Origin: Apoda limacodes
Lineage: Eukaryota; Arthropoda; Insecta; Lepidoptera; Limacodidae
Direction of reading: 5' to 3'
Length of the DNA stretch: 64,000 bases
Assembly (NCBI GenBank): GCA_946406115.1
Contig: OX291547.1
Coordinates: forward strand, 15,691,001 to 15,755,000
The notes under the pieces were generated by a model. It searched no databases. It saw only the letters and a program-made list of their open reading frames with translations, and was not told where the DNA came from. Positions 32,801 through 42,989 of the stretch are shown piece after piece; the first letter of the stretch is position 1, and every line of letters begins with the position of its first letter. The translations under genes were made by a program, and so were the position numbers.

Positions 32801-34798
32801 GTATTTTCTTTTCCGAATTTAGGCAAGCAAAATTTGCAAAAAAGAATTTAGTCCCACGTATTATGGTTCAAACTATAGAGAAGAACTCTATAGTTAATAT
32901 CTATAGTTTGAACCACAATAATAAGTAGAAGCTTTTTTTTTTGCAAAGTTGGTGTGCTTAATAAAGGTAGTATAGGCAGATAAATAGTCAACTTGGCTTC
33001 GCAATAAGGTCCGCTCGCCACCCTTTCGGTACGGAACCCTAAAATGTAGTTACTATGTCATTATTGTACAACAGACAATGTTACGTCTGTAGTTGTGGTT
33101 TGTGAATTTATTCCGTGATTAAGAATCATACAATTTCTATTCTGGCATTTTGAATTGACATTGTAGAAATTCAGCATTGTTTGCTAAGGAATTTAGTATT
33201 TTTTACGTATTTACCTGGAAATTATTATATTGTACTCGCAGTTCCTTCTGATGATAGGGATCAATAGGTGGCACTCCTAGATCTGGTATACCGTTGGTCA
33301 TGATGGCCACACCATCGCTGATGGCATCTGTAAGACACTCGTTGACGTCCAAAGAATCTCTATTACAAGTCTTCAAGTATTTGCCTGGAAAAAGTTAATT
33401 TTTTTTAACATAGAAAAAAATTGTGACCGGAAGCACCAATGGTACAGAAAAGACAGATGTGCCACTCATGATTTGAACCTGAAGATTATTTTACCATTAA
33501 GTACTTAGATCTATAATACTTCTTTATATTATAGTAAATTATAAATAAGATGAAGCTAAGCAAAGTCGGTCGTGGTCATTCATTGGATGGGTCACCGCCT
33601 AGTGACCCTTTTTTCTAAATTTTTCTGAACTATGGAGGAAGCGTTCAACTGTCACTCCTGAACGCTGTTGTCACATGACAGCACTTTTTAGGCTAAGTAT
33701 GAGGTCAGAGGCCTTATTGGGGCCTTGAAAATCAAGGAAATTGAGTGGCCTCTAGCTGAACAACGTCTGCAAAATTGCCAATATAACCGTAACCTATGGA
33801 CTCTTGTAAAACTAGGGGTATTACATGCGTGTTGCCCATGGAAAGCAATTAAAAAAAAGGTTGAAATCTAAACAATCGACGCAAAACCACTCTCGTTTTG
33901 TCTTTAGGTTTGAATACATACATTGAAATCAAATTCTGTTTCGCGGAATAGTTTGCGACAGCATAAAGGGAACTCCGGACAAAGCGAACACCCTAGGCAA
34001 AGCTAATTAGCTTATTTACTGGAAAGTTCAACTTAATGGTGCTATAGTCTCAAAGCAGCTTTTAACAAAAACCGGCTTTCGATGCTATGAAAGTTAGAAC
34101 AAACAATGACACATCACGCGCAATTTTTGTAAGCCAAAAACAAATTTTGAGTGTTTTTTACCAGTTCCAGTATGTTAATTTGTTTGATGATTAGGAGTAG
34201 TGTTGGCTTACCGCTGTCAGTGCTTTTTTCTACAGAACACTGTTACTTTAATGTTTCATTAGAGTCAATTCATTTCTCAGGTTCCTAAAACGTACACCTT
34301 AATTGCAAGATTATAGCAAAAAGTTATTTGGGCCAAGTGGATAGGGGCAAAGCGGATAGGTTATGCAAAGGTATCCTCTATGCAAATTGTAAAAGTTTAA
34401 CAAAAAGAAGACAAAGATTGCTAAAATAGTTGCTGGTCATAGCTGCAACCATTATGTTGCAAAAAAGGGATTAAGAGCAATGGTAACAAAAATAATGACC
34501 AAGCTCTAAGGAATCTGTGCAACCAGTAGCACAAATTAGACCATGAAGGTTGTACGGCATACGGAGAATATATCAGCTACTTTGTGATAGGTGTAAGTAT
34601 TTAGTCAAATCGACTTGATTCAAATCATTCGATTTACGTGAATCGCATATTCGCTTTGCCTTGTGTGGCTCGGAAAGCGGGTAATATAAATAACTATAGT
34701 ACCTATTTCATTATTTTCTTACCTATATCTATCCATCCATGACAAATATTTACCACATTCATAGTTAAAAAAGTTAAAAACAAAGCTTTATTAAACAT
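23685..34798 (-). CDS. tko-B: takeout/JHBP-family secreted protein, 6 exons, 253 aa
   Basis: Spliced CDS: 34723-34798, 33215-33384, 31241-31311, 30163-30302, 27683-27832, 23685-23839 (762 bp with stop), all GT-AG with the same phases as tko-A. Residues 1-20 (MFNKALFLTFLTMNV...) are a signal peptide. Cys32 and Cys42 form the expected N-terminal pair, and IDPYHQKELRVQYNNF is the classic family motif. Exon 4 encodes LQADEDNFHLEVDLFSPR and Cys150; exon 5 DNVTYMNINNFYMRPDV; exon 6 NENWKPLYRELLPYAQ and ends LFPGN. The open frame through all exons argues for a working gene despite a mariner, two LINE relics and a 5S-like segment in its introns. The protein is expected to be secreted and to bind a hydrophobic ligand. 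It lies midway in a three-gene head-to-tail array, about 8 kb upstream of tko-A and 15 kb downstream of tko-C. Confidence 0.9.
24060..24190 (+). mobile_element. SINE 3' part
   Basis: 'tttagtctgagtgttttcta', 'gaatttacaaaaaaa', 'gtctgtcgtctggtatgcac' and 'aaatatttatt' parallel the 3' part of the SINE at 57215-57485. Box A/B head is missing. Confidence 0.55.
24191..24712. other. tko-B intron 5 DNA, nothing recognised
   Basis: AT-rich, no frame or motif of note. Confidence 0.4.
24713..25908 (-). mobile_element. dead mariner element with both inverted ends
   Basis: Ends are inverted repeats of ~28 bases (GGTCCTTACATATGAAATTG left, GGGCCTTACATATGAAATTG right), about 1.2 kb apart, the usual mariner size. 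The left end is preceded by TA. The interior encodes a broken mariner transposase on the minus strand. Sits in tko-B intron 5. Confidence 0.85.
24775..25800 (-). pseudogene. mariner (Tc1/mariner) transposase pseudogene
   Basis: Several frames and stops. Recognisable pieces in order: TILNHLKQIGIVKK (helix-turn-helix side), LLNRHNSEGILNRVITCN, LYDN, SQWLNPGEPAKSCPKRK, VSVWWTSVGVIHYSF, LLQDNARPHTAQQ, then KFKDFVDSR-like C-terminus ending at 24775. The usual first catalytic Asp position (ITCDEKW in relatives) reads ITCNKKQ. The SPDLAP block is partly deleted, so the second and third Asp are about 29 rather than 34 residues apart. Inactive on both counts. Confidence 0.85.
26050..27480. repeat. region rich in ACAGC / AGCTGTA / GCATTA words
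   Basis: Words such as 'aacagctgtaaagagctgta', 'gatggctgtacaatag', 'aatggctgtctaagc' and 'aacagccagtagcatta' recur every 50-200 bases without fixed period. The same vocabulary appears at 36280-36560. No coding frame. Lies in tko-B intron 5. Confidence 0.4.
27683..27832 (-). CDS. tko-B exon 5
   Basis: This 150-bp exon encodes ELDYTWKIDGKPEIKDNVTY through SFLTTDDPKTQSF. The longer open frame seen around it reads into both introns and is not the real exon limit. Confidence 0.9.
28018..29895 (+). pseudogene. decayed LINE ORF2 (Jockey/CR1 type), rearranged
   Basis: Plus-strand fragments in order: a linker with 'ttagctcagaagatcctgac', EVRRALLSLEVHKSSGPA at 28520-28590, WKTANVHPVPKKGDRSDPSNY near 28680-28740, SLNIANAFDRVWHRGI near 28945, a decayed FLLHINDIF with the YADD box missing, a VRPHMEYC-type piece near 29500, and LPPRTLRLWNELPA near 29790. 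Multiple stops and frameshifts. It lies in tko-B intron 4, opposite to the host gene. Confidence 0.85.
30163..30302 (-). CDS. tko-B exon 4
   Basis: This 140-bp exon encodes LQADEDNFHLEVDLFSPR and GEFNCTM, with donor gtaagt. Confidence 0.9.
30340..31110 (+). pseudogene. second LINE type: RT fragment
   Basis: Plus strand reads NSDIELADDINNFFLSAA, FYELSTKILKLTIPAI, NVKVIPIF, a YRPISI-like stretch ('gcccattagcataatccc'), LSDKQYAYRKNRSC and SANHVAILLCDITK. This is the fingers/palm order of a non-LTR reverse transcriptase of a family different from the one at 28018. Broken by stops; lies in tko-B intron 3. Confidence 0.75.
31241..31311 (-). CDS. tko-B exon 3
   Basis: This 71-bp exon encodes VNAKMIMTNIFVVGMKAAN, with donor gtaatt as in tko-A. 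Confidence 0.87.
31312..32857. other. tko-B intron 2 DNA, nothing recognised
   Basis: AT-rich with a (CA)n run near 32770-32786. A 63-codon frame at 32041-32232 has no known motif. Confidence 0.4.
32859..32923. repeat. short perfect hairpin
   Basis: TGGTTCAAACTATAG (32864-32878) faces its exact reverse complement at 32901-32915 across 22 bases; pairing extends weakly outward. Confidence 0.75.
33215..33384 (-). CDS. tko-B exon 2 (paired cysteines, IDPYHQ motif)
   Basis: This 170-bp exon encodes KYLKTCNRDSLDVNEC and IDPYHQKELRVQYNNFQ, with acceptor ..ttccag and donor gtaaat. Confidence 0.9.
33549..33608 (+). repeat. 5S-rRNA-like segment
   Basis: 'gaagctaagcaaagtcgg' and 'cattggatgggtcaccgcct' match in order and spacing the box A and box C half of 5S rRNA (aagttaagcaacgtcgg ... 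cttggatgggtgaccgcc). The upstream half of 5S is not visible, so this is a relic or a 5S-derived SINE head. In tko-B intron 1. Confidence 0.6.
33609..34722. other. rest of tko-B intron 1, nothing recognised
   Basis: No open frame or repeat structure seen. Confidence 0.4.
34723..34798 (-). CDS. tko-B exon 1 (start codon and signal peptide)
   Basis: The ATG lies at 34798-34796. The exon encodes MFNKALFLTFLT..., ending ..GWIDI plus one base before donor gtaaga. Confidence 0.86.
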
Positions 34799-35090
34799 GT
34801 TTAATATTCCTATTATTAAATTTTTATTTTTTAAATTTATTTAAGTACAACTTTGCACTTGCAAGTTCTATACGTGTGTCTACGACTAGTAATGAGATCA
34901 TAAACTTTAAGCGGAAAGGAAGCACTAACAATTGTAAAAAAACATTTATTGTCATTGACATTTACATAATTAACAATATCTAATTCTTCAAGAACCCATT
35001 AGTGATGTGGTATCTTGACAGCTAAACAATCGACATAGCTACTTAATTAAAGATTTAAAATATCACCGCATACAACTTTGTTTAGAATGT
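34799..35090 (-). promoter_or_regulatory. tko-B upstream region, homologous to tko-A upstream
   Basis: Matches the tko-A upstream DNA block by block. The clearest shared block is ACGACTAGT..GAGATCATAA at 34882-34903. Read on the coding strand it is TTATGATCTC followed by ACTAGTCG. tko-C shows no clear counterpart. Confidence 0.5.
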
Positions 35091-35224
35091 AGATGGTTAA
35101 TATAAAGAGGACGAAAGAAGAATTAATTTTACATTGAAACAAACGTTTCTGACCCGGCGGTCAAAAATCAAAACCAAAGTTGCCATAAAATTAGAATTAA
35201 CTTACACGACACTAGCGACCAATA

Positions 35225-35960
35225 CACCGGGTCAAAAAAGTTTTTGCACTGTACATATGAAGGGATCAGGGGAAAAACAGCTTTTGACACATTTTTAGGG
35301 GTCCATGCCTCAAAAGGAAAAAAACAATCCTTATAAGATCAATTTTTTGTCCGTCTGTCAAGACCCTTTTTCTCAGGAACGCGTGAAGGTATTAAGTCAT
35401 TCAAGTCATCATCAAATTAATATCAAATACTAAAGTATACGGTCTCTTGAGCTGTAAAAAAACTATCTTAGGTCAACGGCCGAATATTTTTTTTTAGTGC
35501 GCATATATGCATAGTCGCATATTTTGGCATACATTCACAAATAAATCAAAACCTCTGTAGTACCTGTAATACTTCCTCTTGACTTGAAGTTCTTAAATCA
35601 CAAATATAGGAAAAAATCCATAACACATTAAAAAAAGATTGTTTATCTGTCTGTCAAGACCCTTTTACTCAAGAACGCGTGGAGGAATCAAGTTGAAATT
35701 AAATTCAAATACAATAGTTTATGGTCACTTTTAGTTGAAAGAAAATCAAGCTTCTAAGTCAACGCAATAAAATCATATGACCAATTAGCATAAAATTTGG
35801 CATGAAGCAAGATGTTACATCACAAATATAGGAATAAAACCATAACCTATAGAAAGGCATATGAGACTTGATCTCATGATGAAAGAACTATCAACATGTA
35901 ATAAGTTTGTACGAAACTCTCGGTGTGCGAGCCAGACTCGCATTTTGTCGGTTTTTTTTT
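35225..35960 (+). repeat. dispersed repeat, 'gacccttttactcaagaacg' type
   Basis: Contains the 'tgtcaagaccctttt' block twice (near 35360 and 35660) and ends 'cgaaactctcggtgtgcgag' then 'gactcgcattttgtcgg'. Relatives at 42990-43945 and 4600-5060. Confidence 0.6.
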
Positions 35961-36279
35961 GATTTCCAACTAATAATACAATATTAAGGAATGTCAATGA
36001 AATGAAAATGAAATCCCGTCTCTAGGTTCGGTTCAAAACAAACAGGACAATGACATCCATACCCAAGCAACATGCAAGCGTTCTCAAAATCAATATAACA
36101 GCCCATTTAGAACTTAGAGGTTTTTTAAAGATGTTCAAGGGTGTTAAAAAAGTTGCTATCCTTACAAGAGTGATTTATGACTTATTATATAGCTCAAACT
36201 GTATAAAAGGGTTTTTCATTACTTATACGTATCTGCAAAGAGCATTATGATTTATGTATTAAAAACTGACACTACATGC

Positions 36280-36600
36280 TTTAGCATATGTAATAAAAAT
36301 ATTTTATTATAAAGTTCATTAGAAGTCAATATCAGCATAATAAAATCCACAACTTAGTGCAGCTTCTAAGACTATAACGCCTTCCAGATACAGTTTAGGC
36401 TGTTTAGCAAATTGGAATGCTTCTACAGGTGTTATAAAGCCCCACTAACGCAAAAAGCTGTAGAATTAGTGCCCTTTTTCCACTCATGGTCTGTATAAGC
36501 ACTTATACAGCCGTTAGAGAACAATATACAGCTATTGGAATAAAAACAAACTCAAATACAGCTTGTTATGCTACTTATAGTCACTCAGATATTTAAAGTT
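36280..36600. repeat. second patch of ACAGC/AGCTGTA vocabulary
   Basis: 'gtgcagcttctaagactata', 'aaaagctgtagaattagtgc', 'gcacttatacagccgttaga' resemble the words at 26050-27480. No fixed period. Confidence 0.35.
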
Positions 36601-36639
36601 TTTCAAATACGTGTAAAGGGTAATAATAATAAAATTTTT

Positions 36640-38330
36640 TTAATACATTAAATTTTGTGCATTATGCGGCAGAAGCTGTTTTTCCCCTGACCGCTATATA
36701 TCCAATTGAACAGAGTGGTCTTGATTAGAGACACAATTTCTCCGTGCTTTTTCTTCGCAACGGAACGAGGGATGTTTGCACGTCCTGTGTAATAAGCGTC
36801 TCCAGTGCTGTCATCTGCATAGCAATGTGTGTTGTTGATTTCCAACATGTCATTGATATGCAGTAGAAACAGCGTAGGAGACAGCACAGAGCCTTGCGGG
36901 ACACCAGCATTAATGTCCATGCTATCAGAGCAACTACCGTCAACTACGGTTCGTATGCGTCTGTCGGACAAAAAGCTAGCCACCCATTTGCACAAACCCT
37001 CGGGCACTCCGTAAGATGGCAACTTCGATAGAAGACCCCGGTGCCAGACCCGATCGAACGCCTTCGCTATGTCCAGGCTACATGCCAATGCCTCCCCCTG
37101 ACTCTCAATGGCTAGTGCACATCGGTGTGGGAGATACACTAGAAGGTCACCAGTCGAGCGACCGTGGCGAAAGCCATATTGACGGTCACTGACCTGGTCG
37201 TGTTATCTAGGTATCTAAGAAGCTGTGTGTTGATCACACGCTCTATCACCTTGAATAGGAGGGGGGTAAAAGCGATAGGCCTATAATTCGATGGTTCTAT
37301 CGCCCTTTTTGGGCACCGGGTGAACATTCGCAGTCTTCCATAAAGACAGAAATTGCCTGGTATGGTAGGAAAGCGCAAAGAGGCGTGTAAGCACAGGATA
37401 TAACTCAGGAGCACTCTGTTTAAGCACCACTCCTGGTATACCGTCTGGTCCACTCGACTTATGAACGTCTAGAGAAAGCAACGCCCGCCGGACCTCCTTC
37501 TGTGCTATGGAGATTTCTGGTACCACGGTAAAGAAGGCGGTGCAGCGCCTTCGTCGTTCTTCGGCCTTCGAGTTAAAGACAAAGAAACTGTCCTGTAGAT
37601 CGGCTTTGTCTCTTGCACTATGGGCAAGTCACCATCGGTCTTTCGCAGTGGTGGTAACGGCGACTGGCAAAAGTTCCCTTGGGCAGGTATTTGTTTTCAA
37701 GGCTATGAAGGCGGCGTCAGCAGATAACCCCCCGGATGATCATAAACATAGCGGCACAACTCACAAGATTGTGTTCTAGTTTGTAGCCGGAATAATGTAG
37801 GTATGATGAAACATCATCCGGGCAGGATATCTGCATCACCGTTAGAAAAACACTGGTTGGCTGCGCAGTCTCGAGATGGTGGTGGAGTGTTAGATTTGCG
37901 TGAATACACTTGTTGTTGCAAAAATCCTCATTAAAGTTGGATAGAGTAGCCGCTGTAAAAACTCTTTTTCTTTTAATTTTTCTGGCCATTTCTTTTTGAA
38001 AAAAGTTACTAAGACTAGATATAAGGATTCACTATGAGACCTATAACTCGAACTGTTAAAGTTTAACATAGATAATACGGTTGCTGGGACGGCGGGTGGA
38101 AGGGCCCCTGATCCCCCTCTCTTGAAGTAGCCGGGTCCACTTCTACACTACGCTACTCAATGTCAGCGTTATTATGGCCGCGGTTTTCTGTAAGGTGGAG
38201 GTGATTCCCCAGTTCAGGCTGCTAATTCAAGCGAGTACTCGCTATACCCCGCTTTAATTGTTCGGGTGGCTTAATCGAGCGAGTACTCGCTATGCCCTAC
38301 TTCTCTTTTACTCTCATTTAGCCACAATCA
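36640..38330 (-). pseudogene. LINE copy: 5' region, endonuclease start and RT, deleted
   Basis: Minus strand, same family as 28018-29895. From the top: a 5' untranslated part (38330-38000) with GCGAGTACTCGC twice; an endonuclease start with TLHHHLETAQPTSVFLT and YSGYKLEHN at 37720-37985; then, after an apparent internal deletion, EVRRALLSLDVHKSSGPDG, TANVHPVPKKGDR, SLDIAKAFDRVWHRGLL, VPQGSVLSPTLFLLHIND and the intact catalytic box NNTHCYADDSTGDA near 36800. Frameshifts at about 37140 and 37300; the 3' end is missing. Confidence 0.85.
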
Positions 38331-38644
38331 GAATGCCCACCATGACGTTGTTTTACTTATTTTAACATTTAGATTTTTAAATCATACGTTATACGGGTTT
38401 TGTTTTTTTGACAACTTAGAAAGTCGTTCATAGATAAATTAAAAAAATTAAAAAAAAGGTTTAGCTGCCGCTACTGCACAAGTATCATAGATTTTTGGAA
38501 TAAAAAATGGACACCACATTGGTTCCGCCATGTTGAATTTAAAACCTGATTTAAATTGCTGATGAAATTTATCATCCGCGAAAACCTAAACATTTTCATC
38601 GTAATCAAAGATTTTTGTTGTAAAAATGTTTTATAAAAAAACAT

Positions 38645-39095
38645 TTAAACAATAAAAAAAATCGGCCAAGTTTTAGTTGGCCTCGCGCACGAAGAGTTCT
38701 GTACAATTATCTATAAAAACAGCAAAAAAATCACGTTTGTCGTATGGGACCCCCCTTAAATATTTGTTTTATTTTAATTTAATTATTTACTTTTAAAGTG
38801 AATATAAAACTTAATATTCTGTGAATATTTCACGCGTCTCCTGTTGCCGTTATCAATATCGAGCAAAAACGACCAAAAAAATCACGTTTGTTGGGAGCCC
38901 CCTTAAATATTTATTTTATTCTGTTTTTTAGTTTTTGTTGTTATAGCGGCAACAGAAATACATCTTCTGTGAAAATTTCAACTGTTTAACTGTCACGGTT
39001 CATGAGATACAGCCTGGTGACAGACAGTCGGACGGACAGCGGAGTCTTAGTAATAGGGTTCCACTCATTACTCTTAGGGTACGGAACCCTAAAAA
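38645..39095 (+). repeat. dispersed element ending 'gggtacggaaccctaaaa'
   Basis: Starts 'aatcggccaagttttagttgg', contains 'tcacggttcatgagatacag', 'cagacagtcggacggacagc', and ends 'tagggtacggaaccctaaaa'. This looks like the full span of a lepidopteran repeat. Shorter or decayed copies at 48600-48860, 19186-19233, 32998-33043. Confidence 0.65.
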
Positions 39096-40515
39096 TCAAC
39101 CTTTGTTACAATATTTCTAAAAAAATTAATAGGTTCGATATGAGGATAAAAAACAAAAAATACAAATAACAAAGATTTTCACTTCAATTTTATAACCAAG
39201 GTTATATCGACATTACATTTTGGAATACTATTTTTTTATATAATTCGCTTAAATATTTGTTTTGATAAGAGTTCCGGGGAGAAAACATCGCCCTGGCGTA
39301 CTCCTACTGCGCAACTGGATGGACTTCGTCTGCTGGTCCCGTACTCATTGCAGAATTAAAAGAAATTTAAAACTAGATGCCAAAATAAAAACAACAAAAA
39401 CGCCATATGTCTTCTGTGGCTGTCGCTAAAACACAGACCATAAAAATGACTTAATATTTGACAAGGTAAATATTTTGTTTCTTTGTTCTGTACGCAAGTT
39501 TTGTAAATGGCCGAGGGAATTCAGCATTGAAATCTTAAAAAAAGGATACACGGGCAACTAAATCTTTTTCATACAATAACTTAGGTTTTATTTAAATATA
39601 TAATACATTTATACCTTTATTTATCAGAATAAAACAACTGACATAAACATATCGATATCGATAGCAAAAATTGTGCTGTAATGGCCTGTTGCAGATATCT
39701 TTAATTCAAAAGGCTACAATTCATGATACAGTTTTGTACATAAACTTAATAAAATCTCGTTCTACAATGCCAACCAGTTTCTTAGCATACATGATAACAT
39801 CTTAATTATTTTTTTTATTAAATAAGGCGGCGTATTCCTTCCTCTGACGGTTGATGACTAAAGGCAGTTAAAGTAACAAGTTAATATACTTAACAAATAC
39901 CTACATTAGTTTTACTCTTATATCGTATGTCGTTTACTTACGTAAGTTCTTCTTCTGATTGTGCCGTATCCTAACGGATGTTGGCGATCATTTCTTTAAA
40001 TAGTTGTCTGTCTTTTATTTGTCTCTTCAGTTCTGCAGCTTTTTTGACACCTGTTCATGTCTAAACACTGTCGCTGTAACACGTACTTTGGTAATGTTAC
40101 TTTTGTTGATACCAACATACATGTTACAGTGTGAACGTACCCTTACAAGATTATTAACTTCTCTATCTGCCTGTTCCTCCAACCTGCCATCCTTCACACT
40201 ATTAAGACGCTTATTTTAGAAACTGTCATACAACTGTTCATGAGTAGGTGAATTCTTACCCGTTTTATTTTAAATTTATGTCTATGTTAGGTTATTAGTA
40301 ATTGTTTAAGTATGGGTATAGTTGTAGTTACCTATATAGCAAATTTTTTTGTTTATAATTTGTTGTTTCAATTTCAATTTTGTATAATTATCGACTTTTG
40401 ACGGCACAATGCAAGGCACTTGACATTATGTTGGTCACTAAAATGTCGACGACTAATAGCGTAGGTGACATTCGATAGAGGGCACGCTACGCTGTATCCA
40501 CATATATACTAAGCC
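39096..40515. other. intergenic AT-rich DNA, nothing recognised
   Basis: No supported gene. A 71-codon plus frame at 40004-40219 shows no family motif. Confidence 0.4.
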
Positions 40516-40518
40516 CGT

Positions 40519-40598
40519 CACACATGTAGCTATAATATATATTTATATACCAAAATATGTCCATACAAAACTGAAATATATTTATAGCTGCGTGTGTG
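40519..40598. repeat. imperfect inverted repeat
   Basis: CACACATGTAGCTATAATAT.. (40519) pairs with ..TTATAGCTGCGTGTGTG (to 40598), arms ~25 bases around a ~30-base loop. Confidence 0.6.
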
Positions 40599-40715
40599 GT
40601 CATTCAAAGATATCTATAGAAAATATATCGTAATATGCCTTGCTATAATTTATATTAATATATATTATATATAATATAACCTTTTACTGACAACACGTCC
40701 GGACGCATATTCCGT

Positions 40716-41520
40716 CTTTTTTTTTTATACCACTAAGGTGGCAAACAAGGTCCGCCTGATGGTAAGCGGTCACCGTAGCCTACGGGCGCTTGCAACACCA
40801 GGGGTATCACTCGCGCGTTGCCGACCCTTCAGAAATCTAATAACTTCTTTCTTGAAGAACTCCATAATGTAGTCCTTGGAGAAAACCTTGGCAGGGAGCT
40901 CATTACACAACTTAAGCGTTCGCGGGAGGAAGTTCCATTGAAGCCCTACTGTACGCGACCATTTAGGTTCCAAAGGTGTGAGAATGAATTCCCTGCCGAT
41001 GGCGAGCGGTGCGATGATAGAAAGTAGCCGTGGGCATCATTTTGAACAATTCCTCGGAACACAACCCATTGTACAAGCGGTAGAACACACACAGGAAGGC
41101 AAAGTCTCTCCTCAGACTTAAGGGCGGAAGTGAGTTTGGAATTGTCGACAATTCTCACAGCCCGTCGTTGAACCGAGTCAAAAGGGCCAAGCTGGCATCC
41201 GGGTGCACCCGCCCAGAGATGGCAGCAGTACTCCATATGGGGCCGAACTTGCGACTTGTAAAGTAGCAACCTTTGCCCCGACGTGAAGTACTGCTTCGCT
41301 CTGTTGAATACACCAAGTTTTTTGGACGCCAACTTCACCTTATCTCGTAAATGATCTCGAAACTGAACATTGCTGGAGATGTCAACACCAAGGATCCCAA
41401 TGCTCTTGGAGATGGAGAGGGGAGTGTTCTGGAATTGTGGGACTACAGGGAATGGGGTTTTCTTAGCGGTAAACCGTCTCTTGGCTACTCGGCCAATTGT
41501 CTCGTTGAGACTCAAGTGTC
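40716..41520 (-). mobile_element. LINE 3' half: RT C-terminus and tail
   Basis: Best 3' copy of the family. Minus strand: AKRRFTAKKTPFPVVPQF, SIGILGVDISSNVQFRDHL, AKQYFTSGQRLLLYKSQVRP, HMEYCCHLWAGAPGC, FDSVQRRAVRIVDNSKLT, then FLPRTLKLCNELPAKVF. One frameshift near 40960. The tail ends 'gccaccttagtggtat' and poly(A) at 40716. Confidence 0.85.
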
Positions 41521-41559
41521 ATACCCACAACCCGATTAATCATGGCCAACTAATTAGCG

Positions 41560-41760
41560 TTATGTGTGGCATTATTATACAATGGACCGGTATCGCCAAC
41601 GTAGAAGAACGTTTTCGTCTGGCGAGGGACAAGGAGAGATATGCGGAGTTGGCGGCCAACCTCCAGTAGTGGAGAGGCCCCGCAAGAAGAAGAAGAAGCG
41701 GCATTATAAGTCGGCAGATTGGGATAGATCGCGTCATTTTTATGCATCGTAGTTATCCAC
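41560..41760 (+). mobile_element. possible C-terminal scrap of another retroelement
   Basis: Plus strand reads WTGIANVEERFRLARDKERY then AELAANLQ and a lysine/arginine-rich run (RKKKKKRHYKSADW in another frame). The layout is like the end of an RTE-like LINE ORF. Weak. Confidence 0.3.
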
Positions 41761-41764
41761 AGAG

Positions 41765-42230
41765 GTTGTTTAGCTCAGAAGATCCGCGCAGCCATACTCA
41801 CTGAGACATTCCTCGCAGTTATGGTAAGTTAAAAAATCCGATTGTGACTTGGCCCATAGTGCTGAAGGAAAAGCCGATTTACTGGGCAGTCTCTTTACCT
41901 CAAGCTTGAATTTTAACGCTGAAGGCGCTGTAACACCTACTTTACCGTGATGCGGTAAGACCATACCTAGACTAGACATAGGTTCGTTCAGGACGCCTCC
42001 TTACTATCTCCAAGAGCATTGGGATCCTTGGTGTTGATATCCCAGCTATTTTTAATTTCTAGAACATTTGACGGTAGAAGCTCTGATAGCATTGGATATT
42101 AAGCAGTCAGAACAAATGCCATGTCTGACAACGTGCACCTGCATACACGCTTGAATCTTTTGACTCGGTTCAAAGACGAGCTGTGAGAATTATCGAAAAA
42201 CATGTACACAAAACATTATTCGCTACATAT
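41765..42230 (+). pseudogene. scrambled LINE fragments, plus strand
   Basis: Short blocks of the same LINE family in shuffled, gapped order: the linker 'tagctcagaagatccgcgca', 'agcattgggatccttggtgt' (SIGILGVDI), 'gaagctctgatagcattgg' (the SCSDSMD site) and 'ttcaaagacgagctgtgaga' (the QRRAVRI site). Confidence 0.6.
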
Positions 42231-42989
42231 TTTTGTTGCTAAAACTTTGTTTTTGTTGATTGATTTTGACGCTCGACGTAACATTTAGTTGTAGTGCAGT
42301 ACTGTAAATCTGTAAAGTATTGGAGACAGCAAGCGATAATAAACATGGAAATGTAACTGCCCTTCAAACGTAGCAAAAATTTGGCCAAATTAAACGCATG
42401 TAGGGTATACACTGATAAATACATATATCGGATTATTATAGGACTGTTTAACTATATATTTTAAATATATAGATTATAAAAAAATCAAACATACGATTCA
42501 ATTTACAATCAATAAGCCTTGACCTTAACGCCTTCCAATTTGCATTTGCAACCGCTGTCTTTAGCAAATACTCGGAAGTATTCGTGTATTATTCGGGGAC
42601 ACATGTATACAGATACGAATACCTGTATTTTCTTTAATAAAACCAATTATTAACTTCACTTGTCAGAAGTTATTATAATAAAAGGTTCGAAAATTGAAAT
42701 CGCTAAATATGCGTTTTCTTTACGTTTTCAGATCTGAATAATTGTCTTAAACACGAATAGACCAATTTGTCTCGTGACCATATCAATCGATACGCCACGT
42801 TATGACTTAGATCTGAAAAGAGTTTCAGTAAAATAGGTCCAGCGGTTCGTTTTTATCGACAAAAATTGTTTTTTTAAAGATGCAAAAAATATTCTCGAGA
42901 GAAGTTGCTTTTTTAAAATTTATTTAGGCCAAGGAAACCATACCATACAGCCAAGTTTTGAGAATAAGTTTCAAGGTGACTCTTTAAAG

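Noticed and set aside
33549..33608. A functional 5S rRNA gene
   Set aside because: Only the promoter half is visible, with changes in it, and no T-run terminator or full 120-bp gene; treated as a relic or SINE head.
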